A stretch of 11,329 bases of DNA from Geobacter sp. UBA698 (GCA_002298925.1 DBMM01000037.1:18324-29652); one strand, 5' to 3'; counted from the first letter of the stretch, positions 1 to 8,621 are shown. Numbers and translations are program-made. The notes: generated by a model not told the origin, from the sequence alone.

Positions 1-95
1 CGCGCCAGATAGCCGTGATCCAGCAGGATCTGCTCCATCATGCGGCAGAGCCCGGCTTCATTGTCGATCAGCAGAATGCGTTTCTTGTCTGGCAT
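1..95 (-). CDS. Response regulator, N-terminal fragment (cut by window edge)
   Basis: Only the first 31 codons are inside the window. They read MPDKKRILLIDNEAGLCRMM and continue as a helix, which is the beta1/acidic-pocket/alpha1 start of a CheY-like receiver domain. The acidic pair normally read as DD or ED is Asp-Asn here, followed by Glu; one Mg-binding acid is therefore Asn, a change seen in some receivers but worth noting. The start codon directly abuts the stop codon of the kinase gene (TAG then ATG, no gap), and the ribosome binding site GAGGAG lies inside the last kinase codons, so the two are cotranscribed and probably translationally coupled. The phosphoacceptor Asp and the output domain are outside the window. 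An NtrC-type output would be usual for a partner of this kinase type, but that cannot be seen. Confidence 0.85.
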   Translation of the reverse strand, partial: MPDKKRILLIDNEAGLCRMMEQILLDHGYLA

Positions 96-1625
<1,530 letters not shown>

Positions 1626-1661
1626 GATACCTTCTATTGTGTATAAGTAAATTTAATCTTG

Positions 1662-1690
1662 GGTATACCCGTTTTCAGGGAGCAAATCAA
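1662..1690 (-). promoter_or_regulatory. Possible sigma-70 promoter of the kinase/regulator pair
   Basis: On the minus strand TTGATT and TATACC are separated by exactly 17 bp, each matching four of six consensus positions, about 40 bp before the kinase start codon. The -10 element lies within the perfect 10-bp palindrome GGGTATACCC (1661-1670), which could be an operator. The fit is modest and a promoter further upstream, shared with the 95-aa gene, is equally possible. Confidence 0.3.
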
Positions 1691-1784
1691 GCGGGGAAGC
1701 CGACGGATGGGGCGCCATGTTCATCTGATTATTTTTCAGGTCTATCGATATCGGGTCTGAATGTGGTAAGTTGGCACGGATTGG

Positions 1785-2072
1785 CTACTCGATATTCTTC
1801 AGGCGATGTTCGATGGCGCTGTTCTCCAGCTTGACTTCGCGGACGATTTTATCTGCTTCGTCACTGGTCAGGCCGATACTGGGGTGGTTGCCCATCCAGT
1901 GGGTCAAGTCGTCCTTGGGTGGGGAGAGCGGCTCAGGCAGTGCTGGCCCATGAATCAGCCGGCCATCAATGTAGAGGGCTGCCTGGTAGCGCCCTTCCTC
2001 TTTGACGATGGCAAATTCTGCCTTCATGCCGGTGGAGAGGATTTTGGTCAGTACGGTGCGCTTGAAAAGCAT
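1785..2072 (-). CDS. Conserved-looking 95-aa protein of unknown function
   Basis: I do not recognise this family. The protein is soluble and charged, without signal peptide or membrane segment. An N-terminal region (about 17-44) alternates as beta strands (AEFAIVKEEGRYQAALYIDG), a Pro-rich middle holds ALPEPLSPPKDD (about 44-55), and a helical C-terminus carries GLTSDEADKIVREV (67-80). The start is supported by AAAGGA about 9 bases upstream; Met16 is a weaker alternative start. It points the same way as the kinase gene 159 bp downstream and could share its transcript, since no clear terminator is visible between them. It is divergent from the MoxR gene across a 91-bp AT-rich spacer. Confidence 0.7.
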   Translation of the reverse strand: MLFKRTVLTKILSTGMKAEFAIVKEEGRYQAALYIDGRLIHGPALPEPLSPPKDDLTHWMGNHPSIGLTSDEADKIVREVKLENSAIEHRLKNIE

Positions 2073-2163
2073 GGCTAGAGTCCTTTCGCATAAATGATGG
2101 CACCCTTAATTAACTTTAGTTGGATCTGGCTTAAAAAATCAATTAAAAATATGGGGTTATGCC
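2073..2163. promoter_or_regulatory. AT-rich divergent spacer between the 95-aa gene and moxR-type gene
   Basis: This 91-bp spacer separates two genes that point away from each other, so it should hold both promoters. On the minus strand TTGATT and TAAAGT lie 18 bp apart, a loose sigma-70 fit for the 95-aa gene. On the plus strand TTGGAT is followed after 17 bp by TTAAAA, a poor fit. TTAATTAA (2107-2114) is a small palindrome. No sigma-54 pattern is seen. The area is assigned by position; individual elements are not secure. Confidence 0.35.
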
Positions 2164-3105
2164 GTGAAAACATCCGCAGCCAACCGCGCAGTGACTGCCA
2201 TGCTGGACAGCTTGTGCGGGAAGCATCTGCAGGGCAAGGAAGAGGTGCTGCGTCTGGCGGTGATCGCCCTGCTGGCCGGCGGTCATATCCTGATCGAGGA
2301 TCTCCCCGGGCTGGGCAAGACCACCATCGCCCTGGCCCTGGCAAGCAGCACCGGCCTCTCCTTCGGGCGCGTCCAGTGCACCAGCGACCTGCTCCCCTCC
2401 GACATTACCGGCCTGTCAGTGTTCAGGCGCGATGAGGGTAATTTCAGTTTCCTGCCCGGCCCGATTTTCAACAATATCGTACTGCTGGATGAAATCAACC
2501 GGGCCATGCCCCGTACCCAGAGCGCCATGCTGGAGGCGATGGAGGAGCAGCGGGTAACGGTGGAGGGGGTGACCCACGCACTGCCAGATCCGTTCATGGT
2601 ATTAGCCACCCAGAACCCTTCCGACCAGAGCGGTACCTTTCCGCTGCCCGAATCACAGCTGGACCGTTTTCTGATCTGCACCGGTGTCGGTTACCCGCCC
2701 GATGACCTGGAGAAGGAGATCATTGCCCGGGGAGGCATCCGCGAGCGAATCAGTGGGATCACTTCCGTGGCGTCAGCCGCAGACATCATTGCTGCCCGGC
2801 GCACTGTTGCGGAACAGGTCTACCTGTCCGGCAAACTGGTTGATTATATCCATGCCCTGGTGGCCGCCACCCGCTGCCATGCCATGATTCAGGCCGGCCT
2901 CTCCACCCGGGCCGCCATCAACCTGGCCCAGGCTGCCCGGGCGGCCGCTTTTCTGGAAGGTCGCGATTTTGTGGCGCCAGAGGATGTCAAGGGTGTGGTC
3001 GCGTCGGTCTGCGCCCACCGGCTGGTGTTGCGGCCCGAGCACGATGCTGCCGACCGGCGGCTTCTGCTGCGGGAGATCGTTGCGGGTATTGTGCTGCCGA
3101 TGTAA
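2164..3105 (+). CDS. MoxR-family AAA+ ATPase
   Basis: This 313-aa MoxR AAA+ ATPase is a likely chaperone that uses ATP to assemble or activate partner proteins; DUF58/VWA proteins are the usual partners. Visible motifs: Walker A PGLGKTT (48-54), a MoxR signature around TSDLLPSDITG (73-83), Walker B VLLDEINRA (106-114), sensor 1 LATQNP (147-152), arginine-finger region LDRF (166-169) and sensor 2 GLSTRA (245-250), then a helical lid to the C-terminus. Length is normal for the family and all catalytic residues are present. Translation starts at GTG; the ATG codons just upstream are in other frames or stop at once, and the ribosome binding site (GGGG) is weak. It is followed by 288 bp of spacer and then the modBC-DUF58-transglutaminase run, whose last two products are its expected partners. 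Confidence 0.93.
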   Translation: MKTSAANRAVTAMLDSLCGKHLQGKEEVLRLAVIALLAGGHILIEDLPGLGKTTIALALASSTGLSFGRVQCTSDLLPSDITGLSVFRRDEGNFSFLPGPIFNNIVLLDEINRAMPRTQSAMLEAMEEQRVTVEGVTHALPDPFMVLATQNPSDQSGTFPLPESQLDRFLICTGVGYPPDDLEKEIIARGGIRERISGITSVASAADIIAARRTVAEQVYLSGKLVDYIHALVAATRCHAMIQAGLSTRAAINLAQAARAAAFLEGRDFVAPEDVKGVVASVCAHRLVLRPEHDAADRRLLLREIVAGIVLPM

Positions 3106-3111
3106 CAGCCG

Positions 3112-3127
3112 TGGCGATGTCTGTGCT
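3112..3127 (+). promoter_or_regulatory. Weak candidate sigma-54 promoter for modBC operon
   Basis: TGGCGATGTCTGTGCT keeps the near-invariant GG (3113-3114) and GC (3125-3126) at the right distance and matches TGGC and TGCT of the consensus TGGCACG-N4-TTGCW, but ACG is replaced by GAT. Its -12 part GTGCTGT is identical to that of the much better promoter at 8834-8849. It would leave a leader of about 255 nt before modB. This is a low-confidence call. Confidence 0.25.
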
Positions 3128-3352
3128 GTTGAAATATACAGCAGTCTGTTTGCGCTTTGATCAGGGTGGGGCGGATATTCTCATGCAGTAAATTATATTT
3201 TGTGTAACATACTGGAAACAGCTGTTTTATTGTCGGGGATGACTTGGCATGGCTTCTGTAATGGTCTTCGTTGAAAGTCATTGTTTCTTTCGAGGGGGGC
3301 AAACAGGGATGCCGTCGCTTTTCACTCGTTTTTGTTGTTACCGGAGTCCCGC

Positions 3353-3388
3353 ATGGTTCTCTTGAAATTCGGCTTCATCGTAAAGTAG
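3353..3388 (+). CDS. Possible 11-codon leader peptide upstream of modB
   Basis: An ATG preceded by GGAG at a 6-base spacing opens a short reading frame (MVLLKFGFIVK, then TAG) that ends only 5 bases before the modB start codon. The modB start has no clear Shine-Dalgarno sequence of its own, so ribosomes could reach it by termination and reinitiation on this leader. The peptide has no run of one amino acid that would suggest classical attenuation. Chance occurrence of an 11-codon ORF is easy; the good ribosome binding site and position are what make it notable. Confidence 0.35.
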   Translation: MVLLKFGFIVK

Positions 3389-3393
3389 ACCTT

Positions 3394-4080
3394 ATGACGA
3401 CCTTGGATCCAGCCGAATATGCCGCCATTGGCCTGTCGCTGAAAGTGGCCGCCACCGCGACCCTGTTGTCGCTGCCGTTTGCCTTCGCTGTGGCTTATCT
3501 GATGACGTTTCGCCAGTTCAGGGGCAGGTTCGTGCTGGATGTGATCGTTAATCTGCCCCTGACCCTGCCGCCGGTGGTGATCGGCTATCTGTTGCTGGTA
3601 CTGCTTGGCCGGCAGGGTTTCATCGGTCGGCATATTCTGCAGCCCCTGGGAATCAGTCTGATCTTTACCTGGAAGGCGGCCGTGATAGCAACGGCGGTGG
3701 TCGGGTTTCCGCTGATGGTCAGGTCGATCCGCATCGGCATGGAGTCCGTCGACCAGCGGCTCGTGCAGGCCGCACGCACACTGGGGGCGAGCTGGTTTGA
3801 TACCATGCTGACGGTGGTGGCCCCCCTCTCGCTGCGGGGGGTGATCGCCGGTTCGGCCTTGATGTTTGCCCGTGGTCTGGGGGAATTCGGGGCCACCATC
3901 ATTGTTGCCGGAAACATTCCCGGTGTGACCCGCACCATCCCGCTGGCCATTTATGACTATGCTGCTTCGCCCGATGGCGATGGCATGGCCAGGGTGCTTT
4001 GTCTGGTCTCTGTGATAATTTCGGTGGTGATACTGCTGCTGCACGAATACCTAAGTCGGCGCATGGACAGGAGCGAATGA
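3394..4080 (+). CDS. modB: Molybdate ABC transporter permease ModB
   Basis: This inner-membrane permease of a molybdate-type ABC importer forms the channel through which oxyanion delivered by ModA is moved by ModC. With the start chosen here it is 228 aa, essentially the length of E. coli ModB (229), and the opening LDPAEYAAIGLSLKV lines up with ModB's own N-terminus. About five membrane spans are visible. Characteristic stretches are LPLTLPPVVIGYLLL (54-68), FPLMVRSIRIGMESVD (105-120), the EAA-like coupling loop QAARTLGASWFDTML (125-139), and ARGLGEFGATIIVAGNIPG (159-177). An in-frame Met 41 codons upstream gives an unlikely tail and is rejected. It lies one base before modC. No modA is present on either side. 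Tungstate instead of, or besides, molybdate cannot be excluded. Confidence 0.92.
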   Translation: MTTLDPAEYAAIGLSLKVAATATLLSLPFAFAVAYLMTFRQFRGRFVLDVIVNLPLTLPPVVIGYLLLVLLGRQGFIGRHILQPLGISLIFTWKAAVIATAVVGFPLMVRSIRIGMESVDQRLVQAARTLGASWFDTMLTVVAPLSLRGVIAGSALMFARGLGEFGATIIVAGNIPGVTRTIPLAIYDYAASPDGDGMARVLCLVSVIISVVILLLHEYLSRRMDRSE

Positions 4081-4081
4081 G

Positions 4082-5131
4082 ATGGAACTGCATGTGGCGG
4101 TCAAAAAACGATTCAAAGCTTTCGAGCTGGATGTGGAATTCACGGTCACTAATGACAGGGTCGGTGTTTTCGGGGCGTCAGGCAGCGGCAAGTCCACCCT
4201 GGTCAGCCTGATCGCCGGCCTGGATTCGCCGGACAGCGGCGTCATCCGGCTGGACGGCGAGACGCTCCATGACGGTCGCGGCAGTATGCCCCCCGAACAG
4301 CGGCGGATCGGCATCATCTTCCAGCAGTCGCACCTGTTTCCCCATCTGAATGTCAGGCATAATTTGCAGTACGGCTACAAGCGCTGTGCAGCTGAAAACC
4401 GCAGGATCGATTTTGACAGCCTGGTGGAGGTAATGGGGCTTGGGAACCTGCTGGAACGCGGGGTCAACAGGCTTTCCGGAGGCGAAAAACAGCGGGTCGC
4501 CATCGGTCGGGCGCTGTTGTCCAGCCCGCGCCTGCTCTTGATGGATGAACCGCTGTCGGCCCTTGATGACACCCTCCGTTTCCAGATCATCAGCTATCTG
4601 AAGACGGCCTGCGCGACCTTCGGCATTCCTTATCTGTTCATTTCCCATTCCCTGCTGGAGATGCGGCTGATGACCGATCAGGTGCTGGACGTTTCCTTCG
4701 GACGGGTCCAGGGATACACTTCGGTGGAAGCACTGGCCCGCAGTCGCATGGGGCACAGTCCGGTCGGTTATATCAATGTGCTGACTCTGGGGGCACCCCG
4801 CAGGATCAACGGCATCTGCGCCTATGCCTGGGGTGGTACGGAGCTATTTATTTCCGGTGGCAGCGACCAGCCCAAAGCCCTGTTTGAATTGTCATCGAAG
4901 GATATCATCCTGATCGGCCTGCATCCGGGCGCCATCAGCGCCAGAAACCTGTTGGAGTGCACCGTCATGGGCACCTTCCAGGCCGGTGGCAAGGTGGGGG
5001 TGGAACTGGCCTGCGGCAGTGAGCGTCTGATTGCCGAAATCGTGCCGGAAGCAGCCCGGGAGCTGGAGGTAACTGTCGGCAGCCGCCTGTTTGCGGCCAT
5101 CAAGGCCTCGGCCTTCAGGCGTCTTGGGTGA
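4082..5131 (+). CDS. modC: Molybdate ABC transporter ATPase ModC
   Basis: This 349-aa cytoplasmic ATPase powers uptake through ModB. Motifs: Walker A GASGSGKST (31-39), Q-loop FQQSHLFPHL (80-89), signature LSGGEKQRVAIGRAL (131-145), Walker B LLLMDEPLSALD (151-162), and switch His189 in FISHS. The C-terminal part (about 285-346) is a Mop/TOBE oxyanion-binding domain, with SARNLLECTVMGTF and AIKASAF near the ends; this domain and the overall layout match ModC rather than a generic ABC ATPase. The ribosome binding site AGGAG lies 8 bases before ATG. It starts one base after modB and overlaps the DUF58 gene by 4 bases, so it is transcribed together with cell-envelope genes unrelated to molybdate. 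All catalytic residues are intact. Confidence 0.94.
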   Translation: MELHVAVKKRFKAFELDVEFTVTNDRVGVFGASGSGKSTLVSLIAGLDSPDSGVIRLDGETLHDGRGSMPPEQRRIGIIFQQSHLFPHLNVRHNLQYGYKRCAAENRRIDFDSLVEVMGLGNLLERGVNRLSGGEKQRVAIGRALLSSPRLLLMDEPLSALDDTLRFQIISYLKTACATFGIPYLFISHSLLEMRLMTDQVLDVSFGRVQGYTSVEALARSRMGHSPVGYINVLTLGAPRRINGICAYAWGGTELFISGGSDQPKALFELSSKDIILIGLHPGAISARNLLECTVMGTFQAGGKVGVELACGSERLIAEIVPEAARELEVTVGSRLFAAIKASAFRRLG

Positions 5132-6084
5132 AATCAACTATGAACTTCCGGTTGTTGAGGCCATATCCGTTGCCGAACCGTTCGTTGCTCCGACACCGCC
5201 TTCGAGCCGATTTCGGTCTCCGGATCAGCAAGGCCGGCGGGCTTTATATCGCCATAACTCTGCTGCTGGGCTTCTCGGCCGTCAACACCGGCAACAACCT
5301 CCTTTTTCTGGTCGTCTCCGGCCTGCTGGCTTTCATGTCCGTGACAGGGTTGGCCGGCATGCTCAATCTTAAAAAACTGACACCACAACTGCTTCCACCG
5401 ACCGAGATTTTTGCCGGCACATGTGCCCCATTTCAGTTGAAAATACACAATGGCAAGCGCTCGATGCCCTCATACCTGATTCGCGTGGATTGCTCCGGCG
5501 GTCAGGGAATTACCCTGCCGGTGGTGTCCCCGGGCAGTTTCGGCGAGGGTGTAGTCGAGTTGACCTTTTCCAGGCGCGGCCGTGTCACGGTCGGGAAAAT
5601 CAAACTAAGTTCGTCATTTCCGGTTAACTTCTTCAATCGAACCTGGACGTTTTTCCAGGAGCTGGACCTGATCGTCTTTCCCCGGCTACTGTCCGGCATG
5701 GCAGGGGGGGAGGGCGACCGGCGCCAGCGTCCGGGCAGCTTTCTGCGCCGGTCGCGGGGGCATGAGGGTGAACTGGAACGGATTGCCGGATACACCGGCC
5801 GCGAGCCGCTCAGGATGATCCACTGGAAGCTTTCTGCCCGCGGCGATGACTTGGTTGTGAAGGAATTCGGCGGCCAGTCCGCGCTGCCGCTGGTTATCGA
5901 TCCGGAAACGCTGCCGGGACAGAACCGGGAGGAACGCATATCACGGGCGGCCTGGCTGGTGAAACGCTGGTCGCCTGTGCGTCCGGTGGGGCTCAGGCTT
6001 AATGGCCGTACCATCCCGGCCGGGGGCGGACACAGGCACTGCCTGCAGCTGTTGACGGAACTGGCGCTGCATGACGCCACTTAG
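5128..6084 (+). CDS. DUF58-domain membrane protein
   Basis: This 318-aa protein belongs to the DUF58 family, which is commonly encoded beside MoxR ATPases and transglutaminase-like proteins; its biochemical role is not established. Two hydrophobic segments occupy about 37-52 and 58-78, followed by a beta-rich region (about 85-190) and the DUF58 hallmark around 221-247 with REPLRMIHWKLSARGDDLVV. The GTG start overlaps the modC stop (GTGA), typical of coupled genes; the in-frame ATG four codons later (5140) is a reasonable alternative, and neither has a strong ribosome binding site. The 3' end overlaps the transglutaminase gene by 14 bases. MoxR (2164-3105) is the probable ATPase partner despite the modBC genes between. 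Confidence 0.9.
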   Translation: MKSTMNFRLLRPYPLPNRSLLRHRLRADFGLRISKAGGLYIAITLLLGFSAVNTGNNLLFLVVSGLLAFMSVTGLAGMLNLKKLTPQLLPPTEIFAGTCAPFQLKIHNGKRSMPSYLIRVDCSGGQGITLPVVSPGSFGEGVVELTFSRRGRVTVGKIKLSSSFPVNFFNRTWTFFQELDLIVFPRLLSGMAGGEGDRRQRPGSFLRRSRGHEGELERIAGYTGREPLRMIHWKLSARGDDLVVKEFGGQSALPLVIDPETLPGQNREERISRAAWLVKRWSPVRPVGLRLNGRTIPAGGGHRHCLQLLTELALHDAT

Positions 6085-7990
6085 CCCGCTGATTGCCGTA
6101 CTCTCCTATGTGATTGCCCTGTGCGGCATCGTACCGCTCTATCCGTGGCTGGACCTGCTGCCGCGTTTGTTCTTGGCGGCGGGCATGTCCGCCGGCATCT
6201 GGCAGGACCGCCGCGGCGCCTGGCCCTTGAAAAACTGGATGCTGAATGCCTCGATTGTGCCGCTGTTTCTGTATTACGCCGCCCAGTTCAGCCGTTTCAA
6301 TGCGGTCCAGCCGGTGGTGAGCATGCTGGCGGTCATGCTGGCCGTGCGTCTGCTGGGAGAAAAGAGCGGCCGCCACTATCTGCAGATTCAGTCCCTGTCG
6401 TTGTTCTGCCTGGCCTCATCCTCACTGTTCGATCTCAGTCCGTCCTTTCTGCTCTACCTGACCCTGTTGCTGCTGCTGGCGGCGTTATCGCTGGTGCTGC
6501 TCACGTTCCAAGCCCACGACAGCCGCATGACCCTCTCTAGCAGAGACCTGCGTCGGGTGCTGGCGGCCGGCCTGCTGATACCGCTGGCTGCGCTGCCGCT
6601 GCTGGTCTTCTTCTTTCCGCTGCTCCCCCGCACCCAGCTCCCTTTATGGAATTTACTGGCAGCACCCGCCTCCCGTCCCAGCGGTTTTTCCGACAAGGTC
6701 GAAACGGGCGGCAGCAGTAACGTTGGGGATTCGAGCCAGCTGGTTTTCAGGGCTGAACTGTCCCGTCTGCCGCAGCAGCTTTACTGGCGCGGCACGGTTT
6801 TCAATAGGCTGTCGGGGCAGCGTTGGGTGCGGGATGCCGCTGTTCCGGCCGAGCGGATTGTCTACGGAACAGAGCGCGTCAGTCAGGTGATTTACCCGGA
6901 GCCGGCTCTTTCCCGTAATCTGCTGGCCCTGGATGCGGCGGCTGAAATCAGGGCCATTCGGGTAAAGCGCTCGGCCGATGGCGTCTACGAGCTGCCTCTG
7001 GTTAGCGGCAGACGCCAGAACTACCAGGCCGAGTCCAGCAGCAGGGGCATGCTGCCGGTAAAGGGCAGCATCGATCGCGACTTTTATTTGTTGTTGCCTG
7101 AAACTGTTCCGGCCCGTATCAGGTCCCTGGCGGCTGAAATCCGCGGGCGTGCGGACAGCGATCAGGGCCGGTTGACGCTGCTGGAGGATTATTTCCGCAA
7201 CGGTAACTTCCGCTATGGGAAGCAGGGGTTGCCCACCGGTGAACATGCTTTGGAACAGTTTCTGTTCGAGTCCCGACAGGGGCACTGCGAATTTTTTGCA
7301 TCCGGATTTGCCGTTCTGGCCCGGGCGGCCGGGGTGCCGACCCGACTGGTGGGTGGCTATCTGGGCGGGGAATATAACGATCTGGGTGGTTACTACCTGG
7401 TAAGCGAACAGATGGCCCATGTCTGGGTGGAGGTATTTATCGATGGCAAGGGTTGGCTGCGCATCGATCCCAGCAGTTTTGCCGTGAACTCCGGCGCCAT
7501 CTGGGGCGTCCGGCAGCCGGCCGGGTTAGTGAAACGTCTGCGGATGGTGCTTGATTCCTTTGACCATGCCTGGAACCGCTCGGTGATTACCTATGATCTG
7601 GAACGTCAGATTGAAGTTGCCCGCCATGCCGGCAAGTGGCTGCAGGCTTTTCGGGCAGAGCGGGTACTGAATTCGGTCTTCAGGCCGCTGATGGCGCTGG
7701 CAGCTGTGGTGGGTATCGCTCTTGTGCTGACAAACCGCCGACGATTGCTGCTATCAGCGCAAGAACGGCTGTTGCGGGGCTTTTACCGGCGGGTGGCACG
7801 GGATTGCGGCATACAGGCCCAACCGGGAAGCGTGGGGCTGTTCGAGTTGGCCGAGCAGAGCGGCAACCACAGGGTGCGGACCTTTGCGGATATCTATGCC
7901 GCTGCCGTCTACCGCGACCGTCGCCTGACCCGGGAAGAGCTTTTGGTATTAAAGCGGCTGCTGCGGGAGGGGTTCAACCCGCCTTCCTGA
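6071..7990 (+). CDS. Transglutaminase-like membrane protein (TgpA type, DUF3488/Transglut_core/DUF4129)
   Basis: This 639-aa inner-membrane protein has an extracytoplasmic transglutaminase-fold domain. The N-terminal about 185 residues form six or seven membrane spans (DUF3488/TgpA_N). A long extracytoplasmic part carries the papain-like triad: Cys406 in RQGHCEFFASGFAVLARAAGVP, His450 in MAHVWVEV and Asp466 in LRIDPS. A single span about 537-556 leads to a cytoplasmic DUF4129-like tail (about 565-632). Length and layout match TgpA-type proteins such as the Pseudomonas aeruginosa one, which is important for growth there; the physiological substrate is uncertain, and the enzyme may be a protease or crosslinker. 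It starts inside the DUF58 gene (14-bp overlap), with no good ribosome binding site of its own. Its end overlaps the convergent methyltransferase gene. Confidence 0.93.
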   Translation: MTPLSPLIAVLSYVIALCGIVPLYPWLDLLPRLFLAAGMSAGIWQDRRGAWPLKNWMLNASIVPLFLYYAAQFSRFNAVQPVVSMLAVMLAVRLLGEKSGRHYLQIQSLSLFCLASSSLFDLSPSFLLYLTLLLLLAALSLVLLTFQAHDSRMTLSSRDLRRVLAAGLLIPLAALPLLVFFFPLLPRTQLPLWNLLAAPASRPSGFSDKVETGGSSNVGDSSQLVFRAELSRLPQQLYWRGTVFNRLSGQRWVRDAAVPAERIVYGTERVSQVIYPEPALSRNLLALDAAAEIRAIRVKRSADGVYELPLVSGRRQNYQAESSSRGMLPVKGSIDRDFYLLLPETVPARIRSLAAEIRGRADSDQGRLTLLEDYFRNGNFRYGKQGLPTGEHALEQFLFESRQGHCEFFASGFAVLARAAGVPTRLVGGYLGGEYNDLGGYYLVSEQMAHVWVEVFIDGKGWLRIDPSSFAVNSGAIWGVRQPAGLVKRLRMVLDSFDHAWNRSVITYDLERQIEVARHAGKWLQAFRAERVLNSVFRPLMALAAVVGIALVLTNRRRLLLSAQERLLRGFYRRVARDCGIQAQPGSVGLFELAEQSGNHRVRTFADIYAAAVYRDRRLTREELLVLKRLLREGFNPPS

Positions 7991-8546
7991 ACAGCACCCT
8001 GGCTGTCGGCATCTGTCCCTCCGCAACCTCCTCGGAAAACAGGATTTCTCCCTCCAGCGTTTTGAAAATCCGCACCAGCTCCCCCGGCTGCAGCAGATAA
8101 TCGGGAGTGTGGTCGACTACGATTTCAGCTGATGACATGATGGTGTCGAGGATGAAGATGCCCCCGGGCACCAGTGCGGCATATTCCTGAGGTATCAGTT
8201 CCCGCAGCAGAAAATTGAAATTTATGATCAGATCGAATGTCTCCCCGATCTGGTACCCCTCCAGATCCACCAGTCTGAAATCCACCGCCACCCCGGCTTC
8301 TTGCGCCCTCTGCTGCGCCTTGGCGATTCCAATGTCGGATATGTCCAGCCCTGTTACCTCAAAGCCGTGCTGAGCCAGGAAAATACTGTTACGTCCTTCC
8401 CCGGAAGCTATGTCCAATGCCCGTCTGCCTGGTGCCAGTGTCTTGATCCGTTCGATTTCCCGCAGCAGAAACGGGGAGGGGCGACGCCCCAGAAAAGAAT
8501 CCTCCGATTCGAAGCGCTGATTCCATTTGATCCTGTCCGTTTCCAT
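7974..8546 (-). CDS. Class I SAM-dependent methyltransferase (TehB-like)
   Basis: This 190-aa soluble methyltransferase has a Rossmann fold. SAM-binding motif I is ALDIASGEGRNSIFLA (43-58), motif II ends at Asp68 in GLDIS, and the motif IV region is DLIINFNFLL (105-114). The opening WNQRFESEDSFLGRRPSPFL is typical of the TehB/tellurite-resistance-like small-molecule methyltransferase group, and the length fits. The substrate cannot be assigned; tellurite is only a family label. The start has AAGGGG about 6 bases upstream. The 3' end overlaps the transglutaminase gene by 17 bases, tail to tail, with no room for a bidirectional terminator. It is divergent from the sigma-54 operon, and a 22-bp palindrome lies 18 bases before its start codon. 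Confidence 0.9.
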   Translation of the reverse strand: METDRIKWNQRFESEDSFLGRRPSPFLLREIERIKTLAPGRRALDIASGEGRNSIFLAQHGFEVTGLDISDIGIAKAQQRAQEAGVAVDFRLVDLEGYQIGETFDLIINFNFLLRELIPQEYAALVPGGIFILDTIMSSAEIVVDHTPDYLLQPGELVRIFKTLEGEILFSEEVAEGQMPTARVLFRKAG

Positions 8547-8564
8547 GGCTACCCCTTCTCACGC

Positions 8565-8586
8565 TTGCATTTTTGCAAAAATGCAA
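8565..8586. repeat. 22-bp perfect palindrome, probable operator
   Basis: The left arm TTGCATTTTTG is followed immediately by its exact reverse complement. It contains TTGCA at 8565 and 8573 and TGCAA at 8574 and 8582, an 8-bp step. It sits in the methyltransferase leader, 18 bases before its start codon, and about 285 bp upstream of the sigma-54 start site. It is AT-rich and has no T run after it, so it is a better protein-binding site than terminator. Confidence 0.6.
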
Positions 8587-8603
8587 ATCCTTGCTGTAAA
8601 TAG

Positions 8604-8621
8604 ATTTGCAGATCTGCGAAT
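8604..8621. repeat. 18-bp near-perfect palindrome
   Basis: ATTTGCAGATCTGCGAAT is palindromic except for one base pair (TTTGCA against TGCGAA), with the perfect core GCAGATCTGC. It lies 18 bp from the 22-bp palindrome and shares the TTTGCA half-site, so the two may bind the same regulator. Confidence 0.45.

Larger units (their letters stand above)
3106..3393 (+). promoter_or_regulatory. 288-bp spacer upstream of modB with dyads and candidate promoter
   Basis: No convincing full gene lies here. On the plus strand it holds: TGGCGATGTCTGTGCT (3112-3127), a partial sigma-54 match with GG and GC correctly 10 bp apart; the dyad TGCTGT-N8-ACAGCA (3124-3143), overlapping that promoter's -12 element; the perfect 12-bp palindrome AAACAGCTGTTT (3216-3227); and an 11-codon leader ORF (3353-3388). 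Both dyads are built from ACAGC/GCTGT half-sites, which suggests a shared regulator, although they are arranged with different spacing. They do not resemble the Escherichia coli ModE operator. The TGCTGT dyad could also be a weak hairpin after moxR, but it lacks a proper T run. Confidence 0.4.

Noticed and set aside
1771..1786. TTGGCACGGATTGGCT, which looks like a sigma-54 promoter on the plus strand
   Set aside because: The -24 box is perfect, but GG and GC are one base too close, and it points into the 3' end of a minus-strand gene with no plus-strand gene close downstream.
3118..3192. A 24-codon ORF directly after moxR
   Set aside because: It has no good ribosome binding site and overlaps the candidate dyad and promoter; a frame this short is easily chance.
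3244..3260. TTGGCATGGCTTCTGTA as a second sigma-54 candidate before modB
   Set aside because: The nearly invariant GC of the -12 box reads GT, so it is weaker than the match at 3112-3127.
3271..3393. N-terminal extension of ModB starting 41 codons upstream
   Set aside because: The added residues are not ModB-like, while the Met at 3394 gives the normal family length and aligned N-terminus.
3106..3393. Molybdenum-cofactor riboswitch in the modB leader
   Set aside because: I looked for the conserved Moco-type paired elements and found no arrangement resembling them.
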